Shown here in pieces: positions 45,401 to 53,474 of a stretch of 64,000 nucleotides of DNA. The notes beneath the pieces are model-generated. The model was not told where the DNA came from. It ran no database searches and saw only the letters and a program-made list of their open reading frames with translations. Each line of letters begins with the position of its first letter. Within the stretch, counting starts at the first letter, position 1. Source of the stretch: Phycisphaeraceae bacterium (lineage in GTDB: Bacteria; Planctomycetota; Phycisphaerae; Phycisphaerales; UBA1924); NCBI GenBank assembly GCA_019636675.1, contig JAHBXC010000005.1, positions 1 through 64,000 on the forward strand, written 5' to 3'. Both the position numbers and the translations under genes were made by a program.

Positions 45401-45466
45401 CGCGTCGAGATACTCGGCGTTCCAACCGTTCAGGGAGCGGCCGACGGCCTTCGGTGCGGAACCCAT
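42431..45466 (-). CDS. odhA: 2-oxoglutarate dehydrogenase E1
   Basis: This 1011-residue thiamine-diphosphate enzyme decarboxylates 2-oxoglutarate in the TCA cycle. The N-terminus [20 protein letters not shown] is the E1-specific helix that binds the complex. [20 protein letters not shown] and [20 protein letters not shown] hold active-site and cofactor residues, and [39 protein letters not shown] and [20 protein letters not shown] follow in family order. Length matches bacterial SucA with a slightly long C-terminal tail. The ATG at 45466 is chosen because upstream codons lack family similarity. It forms an operon with odhB. Confidence 0.96.
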   Translation of the reverse strand: [1011 protein letters not shown]

Positions 45467-45752
45467 GGCGGGGTTGTCGGTCCTGTCGAGCGGCGGGCGG
45501 ATGACACATCCGATGCCCGGCCCGAGGTCTGGGCGTGATTCTGAGTCTAGAACGCCGCCCGTCCGGGGCGAGCGTCTGCACGAGGGTTTTTCCCATCGGG
45601 CGCGCCCCCGGCGCGCACCGAGGGCGGGCATTCTTCACGGAACCTGAACCGCCCTCTCGGGCAATTGTGAAGACGGCAGCGGTAAGGTTGCACCGATCCT
45701 GCGTCCACCGACCTTTTCGGATGGTCACCAGCTTCGTGTGGAGAATTCTCGA

Positions 45753-46736
45753 ATGCACAAGTTCCTCAGCCTTCTTGCCGTCGTGGGCATCGCCGCCCTT
45801 TCCGCCGCCCCGGTCGCGGCCCAGATCCGCGTCGACCCCGCGCTGCCCGAGTACACCCCGGTCCAGGGCGTGTCCGGGTCGCTCAAGAGCGTCGGCTCTG
45901 ACACCATGAACAACGAGATGACCCTCTGGGCCGAGGGCTTCCTGGGCTTCTACCCCAACGTCAGCATCGAGATCGAGGGCAAGGGCTCCTCGACCGCTCC
46001 CGCCGCACTCATCGCGGGCACCGCCCAGTTCGGGCCCATGAGCCGCGAGATGAAGGGCAAGGAGATCGACGACTTCGAGAAGAAGTACGGCTACAAGCCC
46101 ACCGGCCTCGCCTCCAGCATCGACATGCTCGCGGTCTATGTCCACAAGGACAACCCGATCGCCCAGAAGGGCCTCACCCTCCAGCAGGTCGACGCCATCT
46201 TCTCCAAGTCCCGTCGCGGCGGGCACCCCAACGACATCCGCACCTGGGGCGACCTGGGTCTCACCGGCGAGTGGGCCAACCGCCCCATCTCCCTCTACGG
46301 GCGTAACGCCGCCTCCGGCACCTACGGGTACTTCAAGGAAGTCGCCCTCTTCGGCGGCGACTACAAGGATGAGGTCAAGGAGCAGCCCGGCTCGTCGTCC
46401 GTCGTCCAGGGCGTCGCGACCGACAAGTTCGCCATTGGCTACTCCGGCATCGGCTACATGACCGCCGACGTCCGAGCCGTCCCCCTCGCCGCAAACAGCG
46501 GCCAGACCCCCGTCACCGCGACCCCGGAGAACGCCTACTCTGGCGAGTATCCCCTCGCCCGCTTCCTCTATGTCTACATCAACCACCGCCCCGGCGCGCA
46601 GCTCGACCCCCTCCGCCGCGAGTTCGTGAAGTACATCTTCTCTCGCCAGGGCCAGGAGGACGTCGTCCGTGACGGCTACTTCCCCGTCACCAACGTCGTC
46701 GCGCAGGAGCAGCTCCGCTCCGTCGGCATCCGCTGA
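45753..46736 (+). CDS. pstS: phosphate ABC transporter substrate-binding protein
   Basis: This 327-residue periplasmic phosphate-binding protein has a signal peptide (MHKFLSLLAVVGIAALSAAP, cleavage near AAQ). The phosphate-site stretches are SVGSDTMNNEMTLWAEGF, EGKGSSTAPAALIAGTAQFG and YGRNAASGTYGYFKEVAL (the S/T-rich loop). The end FSRQGQEDVVRDGYFPVTN is typical of the PstS subtype found beside large permeases. The ATG at 45753 is preferred; a GTG start at 45738 is possible. It is the first gene of the pst operon, with a hairpin before pstC. I see no convincing Pho box. Confidence 0.94.
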   Translation: MHKFLSLLAVVGIAALSAAPVAAQIRVDPALPEYTPVQGVSGSLKSVGSDTMNNEMTLWAEGFLGFYPNVSIEIEGKGSSTAPAALIAGTAQFGPMSREMKGKEIDDFEKKYGYKPTGLASSIDMLAVYVHKDNPIAQKGLTLQQVDAIFSKSRRGGHPNDIRTWGDLGLTGEWANRPISLYGRNAASGTYGYFKEVALFGGDYKDEVKEQPGSSSVVQGVATDKFAIGYSGIGYMTADVRAVPLAANSGQTPVTATPENAYSGEYPLARFLYVYINHRPGAQLDPLRREFVKYIFSRQGQEDVVRDGYFPVTNVVAQEQLRSVGIR

Positions 46737-46778
46737 CGAACACGGGCGATCCGTCGCCCGAGCCGGCATCGAATCTTC

Positions 46779-46813
46779 GCCCGCCCACGGCTGACGCCGT
46801 GCGGCGGGCTTTC
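46779..46813 (+). terminator. intra-operon hairpin after pstS
   Basis: A strong stem of GCCCGCC and CACGGC paired with GCCGTG and GGCGGGC is followed by TTTCCC. It lies between pstS and pstC. Such partial terminators allow much more PstS than permease to be made. Confidence 0.7.
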
Positions 46814-46874
46814 CCTCCGCGACGAACTCTCTCTCGACTCCGCACCCGTCGCGAGTGAACCCGAGCACCCCTTC

Positions 46875-49475
46875 ATGACCGACACCCAGCGTGACGCGAA
46901 ACCCGATCGTTCGCGCAAGACCTCGCTCAGGGTCCTGCTTTCCGACCGGATCGCTCGCGCCGTCATCGCCATCGGAGGCATCGGCACCATCGCCGCCGTC
47001 CTCACCGTGGGCGTCTACCTCGTCTGGGTCGCGGTCCCCCTCTTCTTCCCCTCCAGGGTCGGAGAGGCAGAAGTCCTCACACGCGTCGAGTCCTTCGAAC
47101 CCAACGGCATGGCCCGACTGGGCATCGACGAGTACGAGAACCTCTCCTGGCTCCTCCTGCCCGACGGCAGCTTCGAGATCTCGCGACTCGACACCGGGGA
47201 TCTGCTCGAGCGCGTCTCCCCCACCGGCGATGTCGTCCCCACCGCCTTCGCGCACCACCAGCAGGCGTCGCAGATCGCTTTCGGCTTCGCCGACGGCACC
47301 GTGCGCCTCGGCTCCATCGGTTTCCAGTACACCTTCGTCGACCTCGACGACGCCCCGGAAGCCCTCCGTTCGCTCGAGCGCGGCCAGGTCGGCGCCGACG
47401 GACCCTCTCTCTACCAGCGCGTCAACGACGAGCAGTTCCGCGTCCAGCGCTTCCGCGTCGAACTGGGCGAGCCGGCCACGCTGAGCGAGGGCCACGCCGT
47501 CCGACTCCTCGACCTCTCGGTCCGCCCGCTCGGGCCCATCCTCTCGGCGTTCACCTCCGACGGCGCGCTGCACATCAAGGTCATCTCCCAGCGGCGGAAC
47601 ATGCTCACCGGCAGGACGACCATCTCCCTCCTGGGCGGGCAGGTCTCCCTCTCCGACGAGGTCTCGGGACGCGGCGAGCCCAAGGCGCTCATGCTCACCG
47701 GCGTCGCCGACAACGTCTTCATCGTCTGGGCCGACGGGCAGCTGCTCCGCTACGACATCCGCGACGCGACCGCGCCCTCGCTCACCGAGGTCGTCGATGT
47801 CATCCCCGAAGAGGGCGCGCGTCTCGCCACGCTCTCCTTCCTGCTGGGCAAGGCGTCCATCGCCGTGGGCGACACCAAAGGCAACATCGGCGTCTGGTTC
47901 CGCGTCAAGCCCGACTCCTCGCCCAACCCCGACGGCTCCGACCTGGTCCGCGCGCACTTCTTCCCGGGGCTCGGCTCGCCGGTCACCACGCTGGGCGTGT
48001 CGCACCGCACGCGCAAGGTCGTCGCCGGCTTCGAGGACGGCACGATCGCGCTCTTCCAGGTGACCGCCACGCGCGAGCTGGCGCGCGCCTCCAGCCCCGG
48101 CAACGCGCCGGTCAAGCTCCTCGCGATGGCGCCCAAAGAGGGCTCGATCTTCGGCATCGCGGACGCCTCGATGCTCCGCTGGAACATCGACGCCGCCCAC
48201 GCCTCGATCACCCCTGCATCGATCTTCGGGCGCGTCTGGTACGAGGGCTACGAGGGGCCCCGCCACGTGTGGCAGTCCTCGTCGGGCACCGACGACTTCG
48301 AGCCCAAGTACGGGCTCGTTCCCCTCATCTTCGGCACGATCAAGGCCACCGTGTACTCGCTGCTGTTCGGCGCGCCCCTCGCGCTGCTCGCGGCGATCTA
48401 CACCAGCGAGTTCCTCAACCCGCGCACGCGCCTGCGCATCAAGCCGCTCATCGAAATGATGGCGAGTCTGCCCAGCGTGGTGCTCGGGTTCCTCGCGGCG
48501 CTCGTCTTCGCGCCCTTCGTCGAGAACGTCGTCCCGCAGGTACTCGCGCTCTTCCTCACGCTCCCGATCACGCTGCTCGCCGGCGCGCACCTCGTGCAGC
48601 TGCTCCCCGAGCGGATGATGCGGAGCGCCGACCGCGCGCGCCTCCCGCTGATGCTGCTGTGCCTGCCGCTCTCCGTCGCGCTCGCGATGGGTGTGGGCCC
48701 GCTCTTCGAGTCGCTCTTCTTCTCGGGCGACATCAAGCTCTGGCTCGACGGGCAGGTCGGCAACGGCGCCGGGGGCTGGCTGCTGCTGCTCATCCCGCTC
48801 TGCGGCGTGACGGTCGCGTTCGGATCCGCCCGCTTCGTGCGCCCGCTGCTCCGCGCCAAGGGCGGCGGCTGGTCGCGCCGGCGTCTCGCGGTCGCGTCCC
48901 TGGGGGTGTTCGTCGGCGCCGTCGTCGCGACGCTCGCCATCGCGATCGCGATCTCGCAGGGCCTCGCCGCCGTCGACCTCGACCCGCGCGGCTCGTTCGT
49001 CGACACCTATGTCCAGCGCAACGCGCTGGTGGTCGGCTTCGTGATGGGCTTCGCGATCATCCCGATCATCTACACGCTCGCCGAGGACGCGCTGTCGAGC
49101 GTGCCCGAGCACCTGCGCTCCGCGTCGCTGGGCGCAGGCGCGACGCCCTGGCAGACCGCGACGCGCGTGGTCATCCCGGTCGCGATGTCGGGCCTGTTCT
49201 CGGCCCTCATGATCGGCTTCGGGCGCGCCGTGGGCGAGACCATGATCGTGCTCATGGCCGCCGGCAACACCCCGGTCATGGACTGGAACATCTTCAACGG
49301 CTTCCGCACGCTCTCGGCCAACATCGCCGTCGAGCTGCCCGAAGCGGTGCGAGGCAGCACGCACTACCGCATGCTCTTCCTCGCGGCGCTCGCCCTGTTC
49401 GTGATGACCTTCATCGTCAACACCTTCGCTGAACTCATCCGCCAGCGGTTCCGCAAGAGGGCCTTCCAGCTATGA
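46875..49475 (+). CDS. pstC: phosphate ABC transporter permease PstC with large inserted domain
   Basis: This is an 866-residue permease. After one membrane segment (about 30-58) a large extracytoplasmic region (about 65-440) follows, with repeated strands such as PDGSFEISRLDTGDLLERVS and VAGFEDGTIALFQVTATREL that resemble a beta-propeller. The permease proper begins near residue 480 (LVPLIFGTIKATVYSLLFGA). The conserved loop GRAVGETMIVLMAAGNTP is near 780, the contact to PstB. Proteobacteria also have enlarged PstC, but this one is longer still. The ATG at 46875 is the natural start. The end overlaps pstA by four bases. Confidence 0.92.
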   Translation: MTDTQRDAKPDRSRKTSLRVLLSDRIARAVIAIGGIGTIAAVLTVGVYLVWVAVPLFFPSRVGEAEVLTRVESFEPNGMARLGIDEYENLSWLLLPDGSFEISRLDTGDLLERVSPTGDVVPTAFAHHQQASQIAFGFADGTVRLGSIGFQYTFVDLDDAPEALRSLERGQVGADGPSLYQRVNDEQFRVQRFRVELGEPATLSEGHAVRLLDLSVRPLGPILSAFTSDGALHIKVISQRRNMLTGRTTISLLGGQVSLSDEVSGRGEPKALMLTGVADNVFIVWADGQLLRYDIRDATAPSLTEVVDVIPEEGARLATLSFLLGKASIAVGDTKGNIGVWFRVKPDSSPNPDGSDLVRAHFFPGLGSPVTTLGVSHRTRKVVAGFEDGTIALFQVTATRELARASSPGNAPVKLLAMAPKEGSIFGIADASMLRWNIDAAHASITPASIFGRVWYEGYEGPRHVWQSSSGTDDFEPKYGLVPLIFGTIKATVYSLLFGAPLALLAAIYTSEFLNPRTRLRIKPLIEMMASLPSVVLGFLAALVFAPFVENVVPQVLALFLTLPITLLAGAHLVQLLPERMMRSADRARLPLMLLCLPLSVALAMGVGPLFESLFFSGDIKLWLDGQVGNGAGGWLLLLIPLCGVTVAFGSARFVRPLLRAKGGGWSRRRLAVASLGVFVGAVVATLAIAIAISQGLAAVDLDPRGSFVDTYVQRNALVVGFVMGFAIIPIIYTLAEDALSSVPEHLRSASLGAGATPWQTATRVVIPVAMSGLFSALMIGFGRAVGETMIVLMAAGNTPVMDWNIFNGFRTLSANIAVELPEAVRGSTHYRMLFLAALALFVMTFIVNTFAELIRQRFRKRAFQL

Positions 49476-51244
49476 GCGTCCAGCCACAGGGACAGCCCGC
49501 CGGGACCCCCTCCGACGCGCACGCACGCGCGATGGAGCTGCGCCGCTCGTCGGCGTCGGTGAACTCCATGCTCGCCCAGGGGCGCCCCATGCTCTGGGTC
49601 ACCGGCGGCGCGCTCTCGGTCTGCATCGTGATGATCCTCGGCCTCCTCGGGCTCGTCCTCTACCAGGGCGCCTCGACCTTCTGGCCAAGGGCCGTGACGC
49701 GCGTGCAGCTCCACGACGGGCGCGTCTTCATGGGCGAGGTCACGCGCGACGGGTGGTACACCCCCCGCCAGGACGAGATCGACGCCTTCGGCGACGCCGG
49801 CAGAGAAGCGATCGCGCAATCCTTCGAGGACCACGACGGGCGCGCCTATCGACGGCTCTTCCGCACCGCCAATTTCGACGTCTCCGGGTCGCACTTCACC
49901 TGGGTCAGCGACTACCAGGTCGCCGAAGAAGACCGCCCCGAGTGGGCGATCCTCTTCGAGCGCCAGTCGTGGGGGCGCTTCTTCGGCACGCCCGTCGCGT
50001 TCATCCTCGACGGCGAGCAGGCCGCGACCGACCCCACCGAGATCTGGTCGCTTTTCCGTCAGAACCACCCCGAGGTGCGCGCCCGCTTCGCCGAGCGCGT
50101 GAACATCGAGAAGCGCCAGATCGGGCGCATCAACCGCGCCCAGGAGCGCGAGCGCCTCCGCCTGCGCGACGTCGAGATCCGCTCCGGACGCGACTCGGCG
50201 CAGTACCGCGAACGCCTCGAGCGCCTGCAGCGCATCGAGGCCGACGCGACCGAACGCTTCGGCGTCTACCGCCAGCGCATCAACGCGCTCAACGCCGAGA
50301 ACAACCGCTACGCGCTGCTCATGCGCACCGCCGACGGGCAGGAGGTCACGCTCCGCCTCTCCGAGATCGTCCGCGCCTTCACGCCCAACCGGCTCTCGTT
50401 CGCCGACAAGGTCGGCGTCTACCTCTCGCGATGGAGAGAGTTCCTCCTCGACGACCCGCGCGAAGCCAACAGCGAGGGCGGCGTATGGCCCGCCATCTTC
50501 GGCACCGTCACGATGACCATCATCATGTCGGTCGCCGTCGTCCCCTTCGGCGTGCTCGCCGCCCTGTACCTCCGCGAATACGCCAAGGGCGGCGTCGTCG
50601 TCTCCGCCGTGCGCATCGCCGTCAACAACCTCGCCGGCGTGCCCTCCATCGTCTTTGGCGTCTTCGGCCTGGGCTTCTTCTGCTACCTGATGGGCGGGAC
50701 CATCGACCAGATCTTCTTCCAGTCCAAGCTCCCCAGCCCCACCTTCGGCACCGGCGGCATCCTCTGGGCCTCGCTGACGCTCGCGCTGCTCACCCTCCCG
50801 GTCGTCATCGTCGCCACCGAAGAGGCCCTCGCCGCCGTCCCGTCCTCGATGCGCGACGGCTCCTACGCCTGCGGCGCCAGCAAGTGGCAGACGATCAAGC
50901 GCATCGTCCTCCCCCGAGCCATGCCCGGCATCATGACCGGCACGATCCTCGCCATGGCGCGCGGCGCCGGCGAGGTCGCCCCCCTCATGCTCGTGGGCGC
51001 CGTCAAACTCGCCCCCGAACTCCCCATCGACTCCGAGTTCCCCTTCATCCACCCCGAGCGCTCGTTCATGCACCTGGGCTTCCACATCTTCGACCTCGGC
51101 TTCCAGAGCCAGAACTCCGAGGCCGCCAAGCCCATGGTCTTCACCACCACACTCCTGCTCATCTTCCTCATCGCGACGCTCAACCTCACCGCCATCGCGC
51201 TGCGAGGCCGACTCCGCCGCAAGTTCAAGTCCGCCGCGTTCTGA
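49472..51244 (+). CDS. pstA: phosphate ABC transporter permease PstA with large inserted domain
   Basis: This is a 590-residue permease. One membrane segment (about 47-70) precedes a 250-residue region containing coiled-coil-like helices (RQIGRINRAQERERLRLRDV). The transport domain follows from about 340 (WPAIFGTVTMTIIMSVAVVP). LREYAKGGVVVSAVRIAVNN and ARGAGEVAPLMLVGAVKLAP are the usual coupling motifs. The start overlaps the pstC stop (ATGA). Like PstC it is much longer than the 280-300 residues of E. coli PstA, so the two extra domains may work together outside the membrane. Confidence 0.92.
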   Translation: MSVQPQGQPAGTPSDAHARAMELRRSSASVNSMLAQGRPMLWVTGGALSVCIVMILGLLGLVLYQGASTFWPRAVTRVQLHDGRVFMGEVTRDGWYTPRQDEIDAFGDAGREAIAQSFEDHDGRAYRRLFRTANFDVSGSHFTWVSDYQVAEEDRPEWAILFERQSWGRFFGTPVAFILDGEQAATDPTEIWSLFRQNHPEVRARFAERVNIEKRQIGRINRAQERERLRLRDVEIRSGRDSAQYRERLERLQRIEADATERFGVYRQRINALNAENNRYALLMRTADGQEVTLRLSEIVRAFTPNRLSFADKVGVYLSRWREFLLDDPREANSEGGVWPAIFGTVTMTIIMSVAVVPFGVLAALYLREYAKGGVVVSAVRIAVNNLAGVPSIVFGVFGLGFFCYLMGGTIDQIFFQSKLPSPTFGTGGILWASLTLALLTLPVVIVATEEALAAVPSSMRDGSYACGASKWQTIKRIVLPRAMPGIMTGTILAMARGAGEVAPLMLVGAVKLAPELPIDSEFPFIHPERSFMHLGFHIFDLGFQSQNSEAAKPMVFTTTLLLIFLIATLNLTAIALRGRLRRKFKSAAF

Positions 51245-51286
51245 GCCGCCACCCCGAGCCGACGTTCGTCCGGAGACCCGGAAGGA

Positions 51287-52228
51287 ATGCCCACCGTGCA
51301 CAGCCCACAGGTCGACAAACCAGCGCCCCAGATGCGCGGCGTCACGACGGCCATCGCCGACGGTATCGTTCAGGAACGCATGGACTACGAACGAACCGAA
51401 CAAGACTCCGTCCTCCGCTCCATCCTCCGAGGCGAGAAGCCCGACCCCGTCGTCCACGCGCCGGCGCTCGAGTGCGACCCCGTCCTCGAGGTCCAGCGCT
51501 TCAACCTCTGGTACGGCGCGTCCCAGGCGCTCCACAACATCTCCATGAAGTTCCCCCGGGGGCAGGTCACCGCTCTGATCGGCCCCTCCGGCTGCGGCAA
51601 GTCCACCCTCCTCCGCTCCATCAACCGCCTCAACGACCTCATCGACTCGGTCCGCACCGAGGGCGACATGACCATCAACGGCGACCCCGTCTACGGGCGC
51701 AACATCGATGTCATCGAACTGCGCAAGCGCATGGGCATGGTGTTCCAGAGGCCCAACCCCTTCCCCGTGTCCATCTTCGAGAACGTCGTCTACGCGCTGC
51801 GCATCGACGGCGTGCGCGACAAGCGCGTCCTCGAGCAGGTCTGCGAGGAATCCCTCCGCGGCGCCGCCCTCTGGGACGAAGTGAAGGACCGCCTCAAGGA
51901 CAGCGCCCTCGCCCTCTCGGGCGGCCAGCAGCAGCGACTCTGCATCGCGCGCGCCATCGCCGCCCGCCCGGAGGTCCTCCTCCTCGACGAGCCCTGCTCG
52001 GCGCTCGACCCCATCGCCACGCTGCGCATCGAGGAACTCATCAACGACCTCAAGGGTCGCTACTCCGTCATCATCGTCACCCACAACATGCAGCAGGCGG
52101 CGCGCGTCAGCGACTTCACCTCCTTCATGTACCTCGGGCGCATCGTCGAGTACGGACCGACCGAAGAGATCTTCATGCGCCCGCGCCTCCGCGACACCAA
52201 CGACTACGTCACCGGACGCTTCGGCTGA
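51287..52228 (+). CDS. pstB: phosphate ABC transporter ATPase
   Basis: This is a 313-residue ATPase. Walker A is [20 protein letters not shown], the signature [16 protein letters not shown], Walker [14 protein letters not shown], and the H-loop [14 protein letters not shown]. It powers phosphate import through PstCA. An N-terminal extension of about 65 residues ([20 protein letters not shown] and further) is absent from typical PstB of about 257 residues; it may be real, or translation may start later. The ATG at 51287 has GGAAGGA directly touching it, a poor spacing, so a later start is possible. No phoU follows. Confidence 0.94.
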   Translation: MPTVHSPQVDKPAPQMRGVTTAIADGIVQERMDYERTEQDSVLRSILRGEKPDPVVHAPALECDPVLEVQRFNLWYGASQALHNISMKFPRGQVTALIGPSGCGKSTLLRSINRLNDLIDSVRTEGDMTINGDPVYGRNIDVIELRKRMGMVFQRPNPFPVSIFENVVYALRIDGVRDKRVLEQVCEESLRGAALWDEVKDRLKDSALALSGGQQQRLCIARAIAARPEVLLLDEPCSALDPIATLRIEELINDLKGRYSVIIVTHNMQQAARVSDFTSFMYLGRIVEYGPTEEIFMRPRLRDTNDYVTGRFG

Positions 52229-52334
52229 CCGTCACACCCGCGCGATCGCCCCGCCCCTCTACCCGGCGGACGCGACCCGCGCGTTCTCATAAAGACACGC
52301 TCACGCCAGACCAATCTTGAAGAGAGCCCACCCC

Positions 52335-53288
52335 ATGAGGAGCACCACCGTGTCTTCCATCAGCGCCATCGTTCTCGCCGCAGCCGTCTCCATCGGCTGC
52401 CAGTCCTCCACCCAGCAATCCTCCACCGGCGGGTCCGCCGTCCTCGCCTCGTCGTCCTCGACGCAGGCCGCGAAAACCCCCAGCGCGACCGGCGCGTCCC
52501 TCAAGCACCCGCTCGCCCCCGAGTTCGCCAAGCCCGGCTTCCTCACCCTCCTCGAGGACGGCCGACTCTGGATCTTCAAGGACGGCTCCAAGGAGTTCGC
52601 TGAGTTCCAGAAGAACGGCGAGCTCGCCAAGCACGTCGTCTACCCCGGCCAGGGCCCCGGACGCATGACCCTCAAGGCCCCCGACCGCGACACCGTCCTC
52701 GCCTACCTCTGCTCCAAGCCCGGCTACATCGCGATCACCGAGAACGGACGCACCTGGATCTTCCGCGACGGCTCCAAGGAGTTCGCCGAGTTCCAGAAGA
52801 ACGGCGAACTCGCGAGGCATGTCGTCCGCCCCGCCGCCGGACCCATGCGCTCGACGCTCCGCGCGCCCGACGCAGAGACCCTCGACTCCTGGATGTACTC
52901 CAAGCCCGGCTTCGTCACGCTGCTCGAGGACGGTCGACTCTGGATCTTCAAGGACGGCTCCAAGGAACTCGCCGACTTCCGCAAGCACGGCGAGCTCGCC
53001 AAGCACGTCGTCCGTCCCGGCGCCGGCCCCAACCGCATGACCGTCAAGGCGCCCGACGCGAGCGTCATCGACGAATACATGCTCTGGCAGCCCGGCTTCA
53101 TCACCTTCATGGAAGACGGGCGCCTCTGGGTCTTCAGGCAGGGCGCCAAGGAGTACGCCGACTTCCAGAAGCACGGCGAGCTCGCCAAGCACGTCGTCCG
53201 ACCCGCCGCCGGACCCAACCGCGTCACGATCAAGGCCCCCGACAGCGAGACCGTCAACGCCTACCTCGCCGTCGCCCTCGCGAACTGA
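52335..53288 (+). CDS. exported protein of four 62-residue repeats
   Basis: This 317-residue protein has a signal-like N-terminus and a Cys at position 22 (VSIGC), a weak lipobox. After a Ser-rich linker come four repeats with an exact period of 62 residues, starting at 66, 128, 190 and 252. Each has PGF(L/V/I)T, EDGRLWIFKDGSKE, a GELAKHVV stretch and a closing KAPD motif. I do not know this repeat. The pattern of short strands with GRLWIF suggests a propeller-blade or WG-like repeat. It follows pstB by 106 bases on the same strand and ends in a strong terminator, so it may belong to the pst regulon. Confidence 0.85.
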   Translation: MRSTTVSSISAIVLAAAVSIGCQSSTQQSSTGGSAVLASSSSTQAAKTPSATGASLKHPLAPEFAKPGFLTLLEDGRLWIFKDGSKEFAEFQKNGELAKHVVYPGQGPGRMTLKAPDRDTVLAYLCSKPGYIAITENGRTWIFRDGSKEFAEFQKNGELARHVVRPAAGPMRSTLRAPDAETLDSWMYSKPGFVTLLEDGRLWIFKDGSKELADFRKHGELAKHVVRPGAGPNRMTVKAPDASVIDEYMLWQPGFITFMEDGRLWVFRQGAKEYADFQKHGELAKHVVRPAAGPNRVTIKAPDSETVNAYLAVALAN

Positions 53289-53325
53289 TCGCGATAACGC
53301 GCCGACGGACCTCCCCAAGCCCGCA

Positions 53326-53360
53326 CACGCCCCGATCCTCGCGATCGGGGCGTTCTTTTT
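53326..53360 (+). terminator. Rho-independent terminator of the repeat-protein gene
   Basis: A perfect eleven-base stem (ACGCCCCGATC with GATCGGGGCGT) is followed by TCTTTTTT. Confidence 0.93.
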
Positions 53361-53474
53361 TGCGCGACGACGCCCGCAGACGCACCGGATTCTCACACTC
53401 GCCGCGCGCAGCCACCCGTTCCGCCGATGTATCCTGCTCCGACACTTTCCACACACGCCCCAGAGCACCACGCC

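Noticed and set aside
42323-45538. Plus-strand frame of more than 1000 codons
   Set aside because: It is a shadow of odhA, which has complete E1 motifs on the minus strand.
45300-49364. A very long open frame (over 1300 codons) on the minus strand
   Set aside because: It is antisense to pstS and pstC, rich in Arg, Asp, Glu and His as expected for a GC-driven shadow frame, and the plus-strand genes have clear family motifs.
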